DNA of 27,355 bases, taken from the NCBI GenBank assembly GCA_039930945.1, contig JBDTSW010000015.1, forward strand, positions 1 through 27,355. Reading direction: 5' to 3'. The position numbers and the translations under genes are program-made. Of the stretch, positions 8,691 to 15,916 are shown in pieces (the stretch's first letter is position 1; every line of letters begins with the position of its first letter). The stretch is from JBDTSW01 sp039930945. Lineage in GTDB: Bacteria; Actinomycetota; Thermoleophilia; Solirubrobacterales; 70-9. The notes beneath the pieces are model-generated. The model was not told the origin of the DNA and ran no database searches. It worked only from the letters and a program-made list of their open reading frames with translations.

Positions 8691-10771
8691 GCCAGTCCGA
8701 AGCCGGGACCGGGACCAAGAAGAAGGAGGCCGAAGCCCCGAAAGGCTCGGGTGCGGCGCTCGGATTTCACCTCGTCCGCTACTCCGGGATCCAGGGCCTG
8801 GCGCTGGTCGGCGGCAACATCCTGCAACTGGCGACCATCGCCGTGGTCGCGGTCGTGCTCGGCCCCTCCGACCTCGGCCGCTACAGCCTGCTGCTGTTCC
8901 TCGGTGCGCTGGTGACGATGATCTTCAGCCTGGCCGACAAGCCGGGGACGATCCGTCGCACCTTCGGCGGCGGCGACGACGATGACGACGACGATGACGA
9001 TGAGGACAAGGAGATCGCCGCGGTCTCACCCAAGCACACGCTCGGCGCGGGCCTGCTGTGGGCGGGTGTGCTCGGCGTCTTGGCGACCGCGCTCGTCGTC
9101 GTCTTCCGCTACGAGCTCGGTGACGTCCTGCTGGGTGGCGAGCACGATGCCGTCCTGATCATGTGGGCGGGCGTGCTCGGAGGCGCCGGCATCCTCTACA
9201 AGGTCGCCTCGATCTCACTCTGGTTCGAGCGCCGCCCCAGCGCCTTCCTGGTCGTCGAGATCGCGCGGCCGGCGCTGGCGCTGATCGCCCTCTGCCTGGT
9301 GCTGCTCTCCGGCGGCGGGCTCGAGGGGGCGATCGCCGGCACCGCCCTCGGCACTCTCGTCGCGGCCCTGTTGGCGGTGTTCTTCCTGCGGGGGAGCTTC
9401 GAGCCCAACCTCGAGCCGAACGAGGTGCTGCAGATCGCCAAGGGCGCGGGCAGGCGGATCCCGATCGTCACCCCCCTGTGGGTGATGCAGAACGCCGACG
9501 TCTACCTGCTCTCGCGCTTCGTCGACCACGCCGATCTCGGCGTCTACGCCCTCTCGGCCAAGCTCGGCTTCATCGTCTCCTTCCTGCCGCAGGGGTTCAG
9601 GGTGGCGATGAGGCCGATGCGAAAGAGCGCGGCGTTCAAGGCCGTGCGCTCCGAGTACGGGCGCTCGACGTCGAGCGGCCAGCTGCTCGCCTACTTCCTG
9701 CTGTTGAGCATCACCTCGGTGCTGATGATGGTCCTCGCGGGCGGGATCTTGATCGACATCGCGCCGCCGGAGTACGCGGCCGCGGCCGGGCTGATCCCAT
9801 TCACCGCCGCGGCGCTGGTGATGCCCGCGCTGTGGCGGACGATCAACGGCCAGGCGGGGTGGCCGACCAAGACCCGCGGCACCTTCGTCGCGGGCACGAT
9901 CGGCGCCGCGCTGATCTTCATCGGGCTGACGATCCTGCTGGCGCCCGAGATCGGAATCTACGCCGCGCCGATCGGGATGCTGGCCGGCCTCGGGATCCCG
10001 GTGATCTACTTCTTCGTGCGCTGCCAGACGGGCCCGGCCCCGATGGACTTCCCCTACGCGGGAATGGGCAAGGCACTGGCCCTCGCGGTCGGGATCGGCG
10101 TCGGCTACCACCTGCTGCCGAACTACAACACCGTGCTCGAGGCGATCGTCGCGACGATCCTCTTCGTCGCCTATCTGGCGCTGCTGCTGCGCCTGCGGGT
10201 GGTCCCCGAGCAGCACTGGCCTGCGCTCTCCCGCTTGGCCGGGGCCGTGTTCAGCGGCCAGTCCCACCGCTTCAGGCCCCGCGTCGGCCTGAAGGCGCTG
10301 GAGGCCGACGACACGGCCCGCCTGCGGGTGGCCGTGACCACGCGGATGCCGCCGGAGGAGCTCGCCGCCCCGGCGATCTCCGATGACCCGCCCGCCCGCG
10401 AGAAGGCCAAGGACGCCGAGCGCACCGAGGGCGCGCGGCTGGTGCGGGTGATGCGTGGCGTCGGGGTGGCCGGCGGGGCCGAGGTGATGGAGCGCAGCAA
10501 GTGGGACGGTGGTATCGCCGAGTTCCTCTTCGCCGACGAGCCTCCCGCCGTGCGCAACGCCTCGATGCGGGCGCTGCTCACCGCCGGCGCCGAGGCGACC
10601 GATCTGCGGGCGCTGGAGGACCTGGCCCGCCACCTGAAGAAGATCCCGCCAGACGCCTGGGACGGCGGTAGCGCCGCGGACAGCCCGAAGGCGCGGCGCC
10701 GTCGCGCGATCGGCAAGCGCGGCCGCAGGGCGATGGCGCGCGGCGCCCGCTCGTTTCACCGTCGGCTCTAG
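8687..10771 (+). CDS. Polysaccharide flippase (Wzx/MATE-like) with poly-Asp loop and long cytosolic tail
   Basis: This 694-residue protein is a multi-span membrane transporter of the polysaccharide biosynthesis/MVF-type flippase group. It has about 12-14 hydrophobic segments between residues 24 and 515, with family-like features such as LGPSDLGRYSLLL near TM2 and VDHADLGVYALSAKLGFIV around 285. Such proteins move lipid-linked glycans across the cytoplasmic membrane. Two oddities stand out. Nine consecutive Asp plus EDKE (residues 97-109) sit in the loop after TM2, and about 180 hydrophilic residues follow the last span, ending in a very basic tail (RRRRAIGKRGRRAMARGARSFHRR). The ATG overlaps the sulfotransferase stop by 4 bp. 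It is the last gene of the operon and converges on a - strand gene 27 bases later. Export of the sulfated glycan is the inferred role. Confidence 0.82.
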   Translation: MSQSEAGTGTKKKEAEAPKGSGAALGFHLVRYSGIQGLALVGGNILQLATIAVVAVVLGPSDLGRYSLLLFLGALVTMIFSLADKPGTIRRTFGGGDDDDDDDDDEDKEIAAVSPKHTLGAGLLWAGVLGVLATALVVVFRYELGDVLLGGEHDAVLIMWAGVLGGAGILYKVASISLWFERRPSAFLVVEIARPALALIALCLVLLSGGGLEGAIAGTALGTLVAALLAVFFLRGSFEPNLEPNEVLQIAKGAGRRIPIVTPLWVMQNADVYLLSRFVDHADLGVYALSAKLGFIVSFLPQGFRVAMRPMRKSAAFKAVRSEYGRSTSSGQLLAYFLLLSITSVLMMVLAGGILIDIAPPEYAAAAGLIPFTAAALVMPALWRTINGQAGWPTKTRGTFVAGTIGAALIFIGLTILLAPEIGIYAAPIGMLAGLGIPVIYFFVRCQTGPAPMDFPYAGMGKALALAVGIGVGYHLLPNYNTVLEAIVATILFVAYLALLLRLRVVPEQHWPALSRLAGAVFSGQSHRFRPRVGLKALEADDTARLRVAVTTRMPPEELAAPAISDDPPAREKAKDAERTEGARLVRVMRGVGVAGGAEVMERSKWDGGIAEFLFADEPPAVRNASMRALLTAGAEATDLRALEDLARHLKKIPPDAWDGGSAADSPKARRRRAIGKRGRRAMARGARSFHRRL

Positions 10772-10798
10772 ACGGGTGATCCGACGACGTCACGCACG

Positions 10799-11347
10799 CT
10801 AGGAGTCTTGGCCGGAGCGGCGGATGACGATGCGGTCGGCTTCGATCGTGACGTCGACGGGACGATGTCCCTTCCAGTGCTCGACGTAGACCGGGTCTTC
10901 GGCGACCGCCGGGTCGAGCCACAGCCCGAAGCCATCCGCGTCGCCGTGGTCGAAGCTTCCCTCGAGGCCGGGCCCGGCGCGCTTGGGCCGACGGCGGCGC
11001 CGCCGTCGCGGACGACGCCCGTCGCCCTCGCGTGAGTCGTCGTCCGAGTCTGAGTCGTCGTCTGAGTCGGAGTCGGATTCGTCGTCTGAGTCGGAGTCCT
11101 GTTCGGCGTCCTCCTCGTCGTCGTCCGGCTCGGCCTCCATCGAGGCTTCGATCTCGGCCTCGATCTCGTCGCGGAGGTCGCTGTCGTCGGCTCCATCGGA
11201 GTCGGCCTCGAGGTCGTGACGGCGGATGAAGTCGCGCAGCTCGGACGCCGAGAGGTCGAGTTGATGGGCGATCCAGGCATGGGTTCGCCCCTCGCGCACC
11301 CAGGCGCGGATCTGATTGAGCTGTGAACGCAGTGGTTTGCGGGCCAT
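10799..11347 (-). CDS. Helix-turn-helix protein with acidic Ser/Asp repeat and Arg-rich cluster
   Basis: I do not recognise a named family. The 182 residues divide into four parts. An N-terminal helix-turn-helix-like segment (about 8-45; AWIAHQLDLSASELRDFIRRH) comes first. A very acidic low-complexity stretch (about 47-107) follows, with repeated DSD/SDD units. Next is an Arg cluster RRPRRRRRRRPKR (about 110-122), and last a small C-terminal domain (about 130-178) with Trp/Val-rich strands. The HTH and Arg cluster point to nucleic-acid binding, while the acidic region could act as a DNA mimic or self-inhibitory arm; this is inference. The gene is monocistronic, convergent with the flippase gene. 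A TAGTAT box 13 bases before the ATG could be its -10. The Ser/Asp codons (gagtc/gtcgtc units at 11035-11105) form a short, imperfect DNA repeat. Confidence 0.7.
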   Translation of the reverse strand: MARKPLRSQLNQIRAWVREGRTHAWIAHQLDLSASELRDFIRRHDLEADSDGADDSDLRDEIEAEIEASMEAEPDDDEEDAEQDSDSDDESDSDSDDDSDSDDDSREGDGRRPRRRRRRRPKRAGPGLEGSFDHGDADGFGLWLDPAVAEDPVYVEHWKGHRPVDVTIEADRIVIRRSGQDS

Positions 11348-11360
11348 TCGTCGGGCGGCG

Positions 11361-11366
11361 ATACTA
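11361..11366 (-). promoter_or_regulatory. -10-like box TAGTAT of the HTH-acidic protein gene
   Basis: On the - strand TAGTAT ends 13 nt before the ATG at 11347. This would give a leader of only about 6 nt; no good Shine-Dalgarno sequence lies between. Confidence 0.35.
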
Positions 11367-11440
11367 ATGCACGCGTTGGCGCCGCCCGCCGTCCGCGACC
11401 TGAATGAAGTCGGATAGGTAGAGCTGCGCCGCGACCTCGC

Positions 11441-11680
11441 CTAGCTCATCAGCCAGGCGAGCGTCTCGAACATGACGATGGTCACGGTCACGACCGTCAG
11501 CGTCAGCGCCGAGAGCAGGGTGCCGAAGGCAACCTTGCCCCGTTGCTCGGTGCGGACGATGCGTCGCGCCCGCGAGCGGTTCGCCGCGCGCTGACGCAGC
11601 TGTCCGCGCCGGCGGCGCTCGAGCGCCGCTTCCTGCTCGAAGGCCATCTCGTAGTCCGAGAGGCTCTGGCGCATTCTCAT
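11441..11680 (-). CDS. Small single-span membrane protein, unknown function
   Basis: This 79-residue protein is not recognised. Residues 1-50 are soluble and rich in Arg/Gln/Glu (ALERRRRGQLRQRAANRSRARR), predicted helical. They are followed by one hydrophobic segment near the C-terminus (about 52-77), so the charged part would face the cytosol, giving a tail-anchored topology. The frame stays open up to a GTG at 11746. I chose the ATG at 11680 because the likely promoter (-35 11775-11770, -10 11753-11748) puts the transcription start near 11741, inside the longer version; ATG 11674 is also possible. A polar, basic N-terminus plus a C-terminal anchor resembles many actinobacterial accessory membrane proteins, but no function can be assigned. 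Confidence 0.55.
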   Translation of the reverse strand: MRMRQSLSDYEMAFEQEAALERRRRGQLRQRAANRSRARRIVRTEQRGKVAFGTLLSALTLTVVTVTIVMFETLAWLMS

Positions 11681-11747
11681 GGTCGTCGAACCGTTCCCCA
11701 TTGGAGCAAGGGCGCCGAGCGATTGGGCGGGGCTGGGCGCGACCACA

Positions 11748-11785
11748 AAACTAGCAGACGCTCACATCGGAGCAAGTCCTTGCTC
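11748..11785 (-). promoter_or_regulatory. Sigma70-like promoter overlapped by perfect palindrome GAGCAAG-TC-CTTGCTC
   Basis: Read on the - strand, TTGCTC (11775-11770), a 16-nt spacer and TAGTTT (11753-11748) form a reasonable promoter for the small membrane protein. The perfect 7+2+7 palindrome at 11770-11785 covers the -35, and GCTCACAT occurs twice 22 bp apart (11760 and 11782), so a dimeric repressor site is plausible. A third GAGCAAG is at 11704-11710. Confidence 0.45.
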
Positions 11786-11824
11786 ACATAATGCCCTTCG
11801 GCACTATCGTCCCCCCGGCCGGCC

Positions 11825-12385
11825 TCATGGCGCGCACGCTGTCCACAGCCCGCGCCCGGCGTCGCCGGCCTCTTGCTGCAGCCGGGCGAACAGCTGCGCG
11901 TGACCGGTGTTGGGAGGGATTGCGAGCGTGCGGGCATAGCCGCGGCGAACCAGCTCCGCGTTGACGAACAGCGGCCCGAGGTGCACGTAGGCGAGCAGGC
12001 GCCCGTAGCGATCACGCCGCTCGTCGTCGAAGCTGAGGCGCACCATCCTGCCCTCGACCAGACGCTGGTTGAAGCTGCTCGCTCGCTTGCCGAAGCACTC
12101 GACGGGCTCCCCCGGGGCGACCGACTCGGGGGTGTCGACGCCGATGTAGCGCACGTCCTCGGTCTCGCCGCCGAGTGAGACCTCGACCGTATCCCCGTCG
12201 ACGACGCGGGTGACGGTGACGCCGACGCCCGAGTCGTCGGGCGAGCCGGCCTCGGCGGGATCATCGCCCCGCTCGCCGGGACCTCCGGATCGCCCCCCCT
12301 TCTCGCCGCCGAGGACGAGGACCGCGATAGCGACGACGAGGACGAGGATCGCCCCGAGGCCACGAGTGCGCCGTGTGCCGAGCAC
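11825..12385 (-). CDS. Membrane-anchored thermonuclease (staphylococcal nuclease homologue)
   Basis: This 186-residue protein has an N-terminal hydrophobic segment (GLGAILVLVVAIAVLVLGG), a Gly/Asp/Glu-rich linker and one SNase domain (about 50-182). The calcium/phosphate and catalytic residues of the family are visible. VVDGDTVEV opens the fold, VRYIGVDTPES supplies the Arg35- and Glu43-equivalents, and DERRDRYGRLLAYV supplies the Arg87-equivalent, so the enzyme should be active. It would cut DNA and RNA outside the membrane, for nutrient scavenging or defence of the surface. The start is uncertain: GTG 12385 is used here, and GTG 12403 would add six residues. The far longer open frame upstream lies antisense to the ligase gene and is not credible. 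There is no lipobox Cys, so anchoring would be by the uncleaved helix or release by signal peptidase. Confidence 0.85.
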   Translation of the reverse strand: MLGTRRTRGLGAILVLVVAIAVLVLGGEKGGRSGGPGERGDDPAEAGSPDDSGVGVTVTRVVDGDTVEVSLGGETEDVRYIGVDTPESVAPGEPVECFGKRASSFNQRLVEGRMVRLSFDDERRDRYGRLLAYVHLGPLFVNAELVRRGYARTLAIPPNTGHAQLFARLQQEAGDAGRGLWTACAP

Positions 12386-12486
12386 CGGCCGAGCCTGCCA
12401 CACGCCCCGGCGAACCCCGGAGCCGCGCGGCGCGCCCCCGGCCGGCCGGTATAGGGGGCTGCGGGCCGGATGGGGGCACGCGGGGG

Positions 12487-12492
12487 TAGCAT
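12487..12492 (+). promoter_or_regulatory. Possible -10 box TAGCAT of the carboxylate-amine ligase gene
   Basis: TAGCAT lies 34 nt before GTG 12527 within a 141-bp divergent intergenic region. A TATACC on the opposite strand (12448-12453) could serve the thermonuclease gene. A GAGG ribosome site at 12513-12516 suggests this mRNA is leadered, unlike several others in the window. Confidence 0.3.
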
Positions 12493-12526
12493 CGGCCCGC
12501 CCGCAAGCTGACGAGGCCCCTTGGCC

Positions 12527-13639
12527 GTGCTCGAACACAACTTCACCGGCCCCGCCTTCACGATCGGCGTGGAGGAGGAACTGATGATCCTCGACGGGGA
12601 GACCCTCGACCTCGCGCAGGAGATCGAGACGATCCTCGCGAACGTCCCCGACGACCTCGACGGCGACGTCAAGCCCGAGCTGATGCAGGCCGTCCTCGAG
12701 GTCGCCACCACCCCCTGCCCGGACGTCGCGACGGCGAGCAGGCAGCTGGTTGGGCTGCGGCGCGAGGTCGGCGCGATCGCCGAGGCGCGAGGGCTTGTGA
12801 TCGGCGCCGCCGGCACCCACCCGTTCGCTCTCTGGGAGGAGCAGCTGATCGTCGACCGCCCGCGCTACCGCGAGCTGGCGGCCGAGCTCGCCTTCATCGC
12901 CAGGCGCGAGCTCATCTTCGGGACCCACGTCCACGTCGGCATCGAGGGAGCCGACAAGGCGATCTACGTCGCCGACGGGATCCGCCGCTACATCCCGCTG
13001 ATGCTGTCGCTCTCGGCGAACTCGCCCTTCTGGCGAGGCGAGGCGACGGGGATGATGTCGGCGCGGACACCGATCTTCAGGGCGTTTCCCCGGATCGGCG
13101 TCCCGCCCCACTACGGCACCTGGGAGAACTACTCCCACCGCGTCGAGACGATGATGCGCGCCGGCGCGATCGACGACTACACCTACCTGTGGTGGGATGT
13201 CCGTGCGCATCCCAACCTGGGCACCGTCGAGATCCGCGTCTTCGATCAGCAGACGCGCATCGAGCACACGGTCTCGCTGGCGGCGCTGACAGTCTGTCTC
13301 GCCCATCGGCTCTGCGCCCTGTATGACGACGACGAGCCGCTGGTCGAGCAGCCGACGGAGCTGATCGACGACAACAAGGTGCGCGCGGCCCTGCGGGGCA
13401 TGGACGGCGAGCTGGTCGACTTCCGCGCGGGCCGGCAGATCCCCGCGCCGGTGATGGCGGAGCGGCTGCTGGCCGAGCTTGCCGAGCACGCGGACGAGCT
13501 CGGCTGCCGGGCCGAGCTCGACGGCGTGCGGGACCTGCTCGAGCGCGGCACCGGGGCGCGGCGGCAGTTGGAGATGCGCGACCGCAACGGCGACATGCGC
13601 GGGCTGGTGCGCGAGATCGTCGAGAGGTCCCGGGCCTGA
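12527..13639 (+). CDS. ybdK: YbdK-type carboxylate-amine ligase (glutamate-cysteine ligase family 2)
   Basis: This is a GCS2-family ATP-grasp-like ligase of about 370 residues, the usual length of E. coli YbdK (372). The N-terminal FTIGVEEELMIL motif carries the metal-binding Glu residues, GTHVHVGIEG lies in the middle, and WWDVRAHPNLGTVEIRVFD has the pattern WW-x-RP/H-x-P-x-x-GT-x-E-x-R typical of this family. These enzymes ligate a carboxylate such as gamma-Glu to an amine; YbdK itself has weak gamma-glutamylcysteine ligase activity, and the natural substrate here is unknown. Two starts 6 bp apart are possible, TTG 12521 and GTG 12527. GAGG at 12513-12516 is better spaced (10 nt) for GTG. 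The gene stands alone, divergent from the thermonuclease. Confidence 0.9.
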   Translation: MLEHNFTGPAFTIGVEEELMILDGETLDLAQEIETILANVPDDLDGDVKPELMQAVLEVATTPCPDVATASRQLVGLRREVGAIAEARGLVIGAAGTHPFALWEEQLIVDRPRYRELAAELAFIARRELIFGTHVHVGIEGADKAIYVADGIRRYIPLMLSLSANSPFWRGEATGMMSARTPIFRAFPRIGVPPHYGTWENYSHRVETMMRAGAIDDYTYLWWDVRAHPNLGTVEIRVFDQQTRIEHTVSLAALTVCLAHRLCALYDDDEPLVEQPTELIDDNKVRAALRGMDGELVDFRAGRQIPAPVMAERLLAELAEHADELGCRAELDGVRDLLERGTGARRQLEMRDRNGDMRGLVREIVERSRA

Positions 13640-13665
13640 TCAGGCGGCCGGGGCCGCGCGCGCCG

Positions 13666-13671
13666 TATGCT
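13666..13671 (+). promoter_or_regulatory. -10 box TATGCT, leaderless start at GTG 13678
   Basis: TATGCT is followed by six bases (CGGCCC) and the GTG. No Shine-Dalgarno sequence is present, so transcription probably begins at or next to the start codon. Confidence 0.5.
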
Positions 13672-13677
13672 CGGCCC

Positions 13678-14475
13678 GTGGAGTCGTCGCCTCCGGAGCT
13701 GAGCGTCGTTTGCAAGAAGTGCGGCTCGGAGGTGAGCCCGTACGTCACCGAGTGCCCGTACTGCGGCACGCGGCTGCGAAAGCGCGCGCCGAAGCTCGAG
13801 CGCCACGACGGCGAGCTCACCGCCCGGGAGGGCCTGCGAGACCGCCGGCGTCGCCGCGTCGCCGAGCGGCGCACGACCTCCAGCCGACGCTCTTTGACGG
13901 CGGACGGGCCCTACGTCACGGCGGCCGCGATCGCCGCGCCGGCGCTGCTGTTGATCGTGCAGCGGGCGGCGAACCTCTCGCTGCTCGACGTCGGCGCGAT
14001 CATCGGCCCGGTCGGCGACGAGTGGTGGCGCTACTTCGCTGCCCCGTTCGTCTACGACGATCTCGGCTACCTGTTCGTCATCGGGCTCGCCCTGGCGATC
14101 TTCCTGCCCACCGTCGAGCGCCGGCTGGGCCTGGTGCCCGCCCTGCTGCTGGTCGCCGCCTGCGGGTCGCTGGGCGCGCTGGCCACGGTGGGGATGGAGT
14201 CGGCCCTCGGCGACGGCCTCCCGATTGCCGCCGGGGGAAACGGGATCGCGCTGGGGGTGCTCGGTGCCTGGCTCGCGCTTCGCGACGCCGACCGCCGCCA
14301 GGACCCGACCGACTCCTACGATCAGGTCGCCGTCGCCGTGGCCGCCGCGGTGCTGCTGCTGCTGCCGCTGGTCGAGGACCTCGCCTCGCCCTGGGCCGGG
14401 CTGGCCGGCGGGCTCGTCGGCCTCGCCTGCGGGCTCGCCGCGGCGCTGGGCAGGGGAGGGGCGCCGACGCGATGA
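13678..14475 (+). CDS. Zinc-ribbon protein with degenerate rhomboid-like membrane domain
   Basis: This 265-residue protein starts with a zinc ribbon, CKKC...CPYC (Cys12, Cys15, Cys26, Cys29). A very basic linker (RDRRRRRVAERR) follows, and then about five or six membrane segments from residue 77 to 258. The membrane part resembles rhomboid intramembrane proteases: WWRYFAAPFVY matches the common W-R-x-x-T/A-x-x-F-x-H region, and GGNGIALGVLGAWLAL matches the G-x-S-G helix. However, the catalytic Ser is Asn188, the TM2 His/Asn positions are occupied by Tyr/Asp/Ile, and the last helix (WAGLAGGLVGLACG) has no catalytic His. It is therefore probably a non-proteolytic rhomboid pseudoenzyme. It overlaps the methyltransferase gene by 4 bp (ATGA). 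Function unknown. Confidence 0.75.
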   Translation: MESSPPELSVVCKKCGSEVSPYVTECPYCGTRLRKRAPKLERHDGELTAREGLRDRRRRRVAERRTTSSRRSLTADGPYVTAAAIAAPALLLIVQRAANLSLLDVGAIIGPVGDEWWRYFAAPFVYDDLGYLFVIGLALAIFLPTVERRLGLVPALLLVAACGSLGALATVGMESALGDGLPIAAGGNGIALGVLGAWLALRDADRRQDPTDSYDQVAVAVAAAVLLLLPLVEDLASPWAGLAGGLVGLACGLAAALGRGGAPTR

Positions 14476-15137
14476 GCAAGTTCACGGCGATCGACGACGA
14501 CCTGCACGCCTACCTGGTCGACCACGGCGCGCGCCAGGACTCGGAGCTTCGCCGGGTGCAGGCCGAGACCGAGGCGATGGGCGAGATCTCGGTGATGCAG
14601 ATCGCCCCCGACCAGGGCGCCATGATGACGCTGCTGGCGCGCGCGATCGGCGCCGGCGAGGCGATCGAGCTGGGCACCTTCACCGGCTACTCGGCGATCT
14701 GCATCGCCCGCGGCCTCGAGCCCGGCGGCCGGCTGACCTGCTGTGAGCTGAGCGAGGACTATGCCGAGATCGCGGCGGGCAACTTCGCCGCGGCCGGAGT
14801 CGCCGACCGGATCGAGATCAGGATCGGCCCGGCGTTGGAGACGCTGCGCTCGCTGCCGGAGCGCGAGCATTTCGACCTCGCCTTCATCGACGCCGACAAG
14901 ACCGGTTACCCCGACTACTACGAGCAGTGCCTGGCGCGCATGCGCCCGGGTGGCCTGATCCTCGTCGACAACGTGCTCGGCGCCGGCCGCGTGCTCGACC
15001 CCGAGGGGGTCGACTCCGACTCGGCCGCATCGGTGGCGGCGATCATCGAGCTCAACCAGCGGATCCGCGACGACGAGCGCGTCGACGTCGCCATGGTCGC
15101 CATTGCCGACGGTCTCACGCTTGCCCGCAAGCGCTGA
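14472..15137 (+). CDS. SAM-dependent O-methyltransferase (family 3, CCoAOMT/COMT-like)
   Basis: This 221-residue class I methyltransferase belongs to the cation-dependent catechol/caffeoyl-CoA O-methyltransferase type. Motif I ELGTFTGYSAICIA starts at Glu66, an acidic residue follows strand 2 (CELSEDY), and FIDADK (Asp140, Asp142, Lys143) and LVDNVL (Asp166, Asn167) supply the usual metal ligands. The length and full motif set indicate an intact enzyme. The substrate is not readable; family members methylate vicinal diphenols or similar small molecules. Its ATG is inside the stop of the rhomboid-like gene, so the two are translationally coupled, an odd pairing of membrane pseudoenzyme and soluble methyltransferase. 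The next gene begins four bases after its stop. Confidence 0.9.
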   Translation: MSKFTAIDDDLHAYLVDHGARQDSELRRVQAETEAMGEISVMQIAPDQGAMMTLLARAIGAGEAIELGTFTGYSAICIARGLEPGGRLTCCELSEDYAEIAAGNFAAAGVADRIEIRIGPALETLRSLPEREHFDLAFIDADKTGYPDYYEQCLARMRPGGLILVDNVLGAGRVLDPEGVDSDSAASVAAIIELNQRIRDDERVDVAMVAIADGLTLARKR

Positions 15138-15141
15138 GGTC

Positions 15142-15906
15142 ATGGACGTCGGCGAGATCCTCGAGCTGCAGCGCCGCGGCCTCGACGCCTGGATCCGGGC
15201 GATGGCTCACGGCTCGGAGAACGGTCACCTCGCCGAGTTCGACGGCGTCGTCGGCGCCGTGATCCCGGCATGTCCCGAGCGCTCGCTGGTCAACTGCGTG
15301 GTCTGGCGCGACGCCGATGCCCTCGGCGCGGCCCTGGACGGGGTGGCCGAGGCCTACCGCTCCGCCGGGGTCAACGCCTGGACCGTCTGGGTGCCCGACG
15401 ACGAGCGCGGTGCGATCTCGGTGCTGGAGGCCGCGGGCCACCGCTTCGACGGCGAGCCCGCCGCGATGTACCTGGAGCTGGACGATCTCGCCGACCCCCG
15501 GCGCGGAGACCTCGACTGGGACGCCGAGGCCCCTGCGGCGGAGGTGGGGCGGCTCAACGACAGCGCCTACGGCTTCGCGGCGGGCGAGGGTCCGGGGGCC
15601 GCGATCGGCCCGGGGCCGGATCAGATCCCGACCCGCTTTTACCGCGCCCGCGTCGAGGGCCGGGCGGTATGCGGGCTGGAGACGATCGACGTTGGATCGG
15701 ACTGCGTGGTGACGATGGTCGCGACGCTCGAGCCGTTCCGCGGGCGCGGGCTCGCCGGCAGGCTGCTGTCGGCGGCGTTGGGGGACGCCCGCGAGCGCGG
15801 CATGCGGACCTCGACCCTGCAGTCGAGCATGCTCGGGCGCGGGGTCTACGAGCGGCTCGGATACCGCGTCGCCTGCCGCTTGCAGCTGTACGAGCGGCGT
15901 CAATAG
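15142..15906 (+). CDS. GNAT-family N-acetyltransferase
   Basis: This 254-residue protein has a clear C-terminal GNAT fold. VATLEPFRGRGLAGRLLSAAL (beta4 plus the R-G-x-G acetyl-CoA loop) lies at about residues 193-213, followed by the ARERGMRTSTLQSS strand and GVYERLGYRV, the usual end of the domain. The N-terminal half is a second, weaker GNAT-like unit (ending near GHRFDGEPAAMYLELDDL), so it may be a double-GNAT protein with one active site. The ATG at 15142 is preceded by GAGG within the end of the methyltransferase gene; a farther start at 15103 would overlap that gene and is less likely. The acetyl acceptor is unknown. Confidence 0.85.
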   Translation: MDVGEILELQRRGLDAWIRAMAHGSENGHLAEFDGVVGAVIPACPERSLVNCVVWRDADALGAALDGVAEAYRSAGVNAWTVWVPDDERGAISVLEAAGHRFDGEPAAMYLELDDLADPRRGDLDWDAEAPAAEVGRLNDSAYGFAAGEGPGAAIGPGPDQIPTRFYRARVEGRAVCGLETIDVGSDCVVTMVATLEPFRGRGLAGRLLSAALGDARERGMRTSTLQSSMLGRGVYERLGYRVACRLQLYERRQ

Positions 15907-15916
15907 GGTGCCGACC

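Noticed and set aside
11035..11105. Tandem-looking short repeats, possible CRISPR-like array
   Set aside because: They are imperfect Ser/Asp codon repeats inside a coding region without spacers. No CRISPR array is seen anywhere.
11825..13489. 554-codon extension of the thermonuclease frame
   Set aside because: Beyond about 12403 the frame runs antisense through the ligase gene and its translation has no domain; only the last 187 codons are the nuclease.
15103..15141. Upstream start for the GNAT gene
   Set aside because: It would overlap the methyltransferase gene by about 35 bp and has no better ribosome site than ATG 15142.
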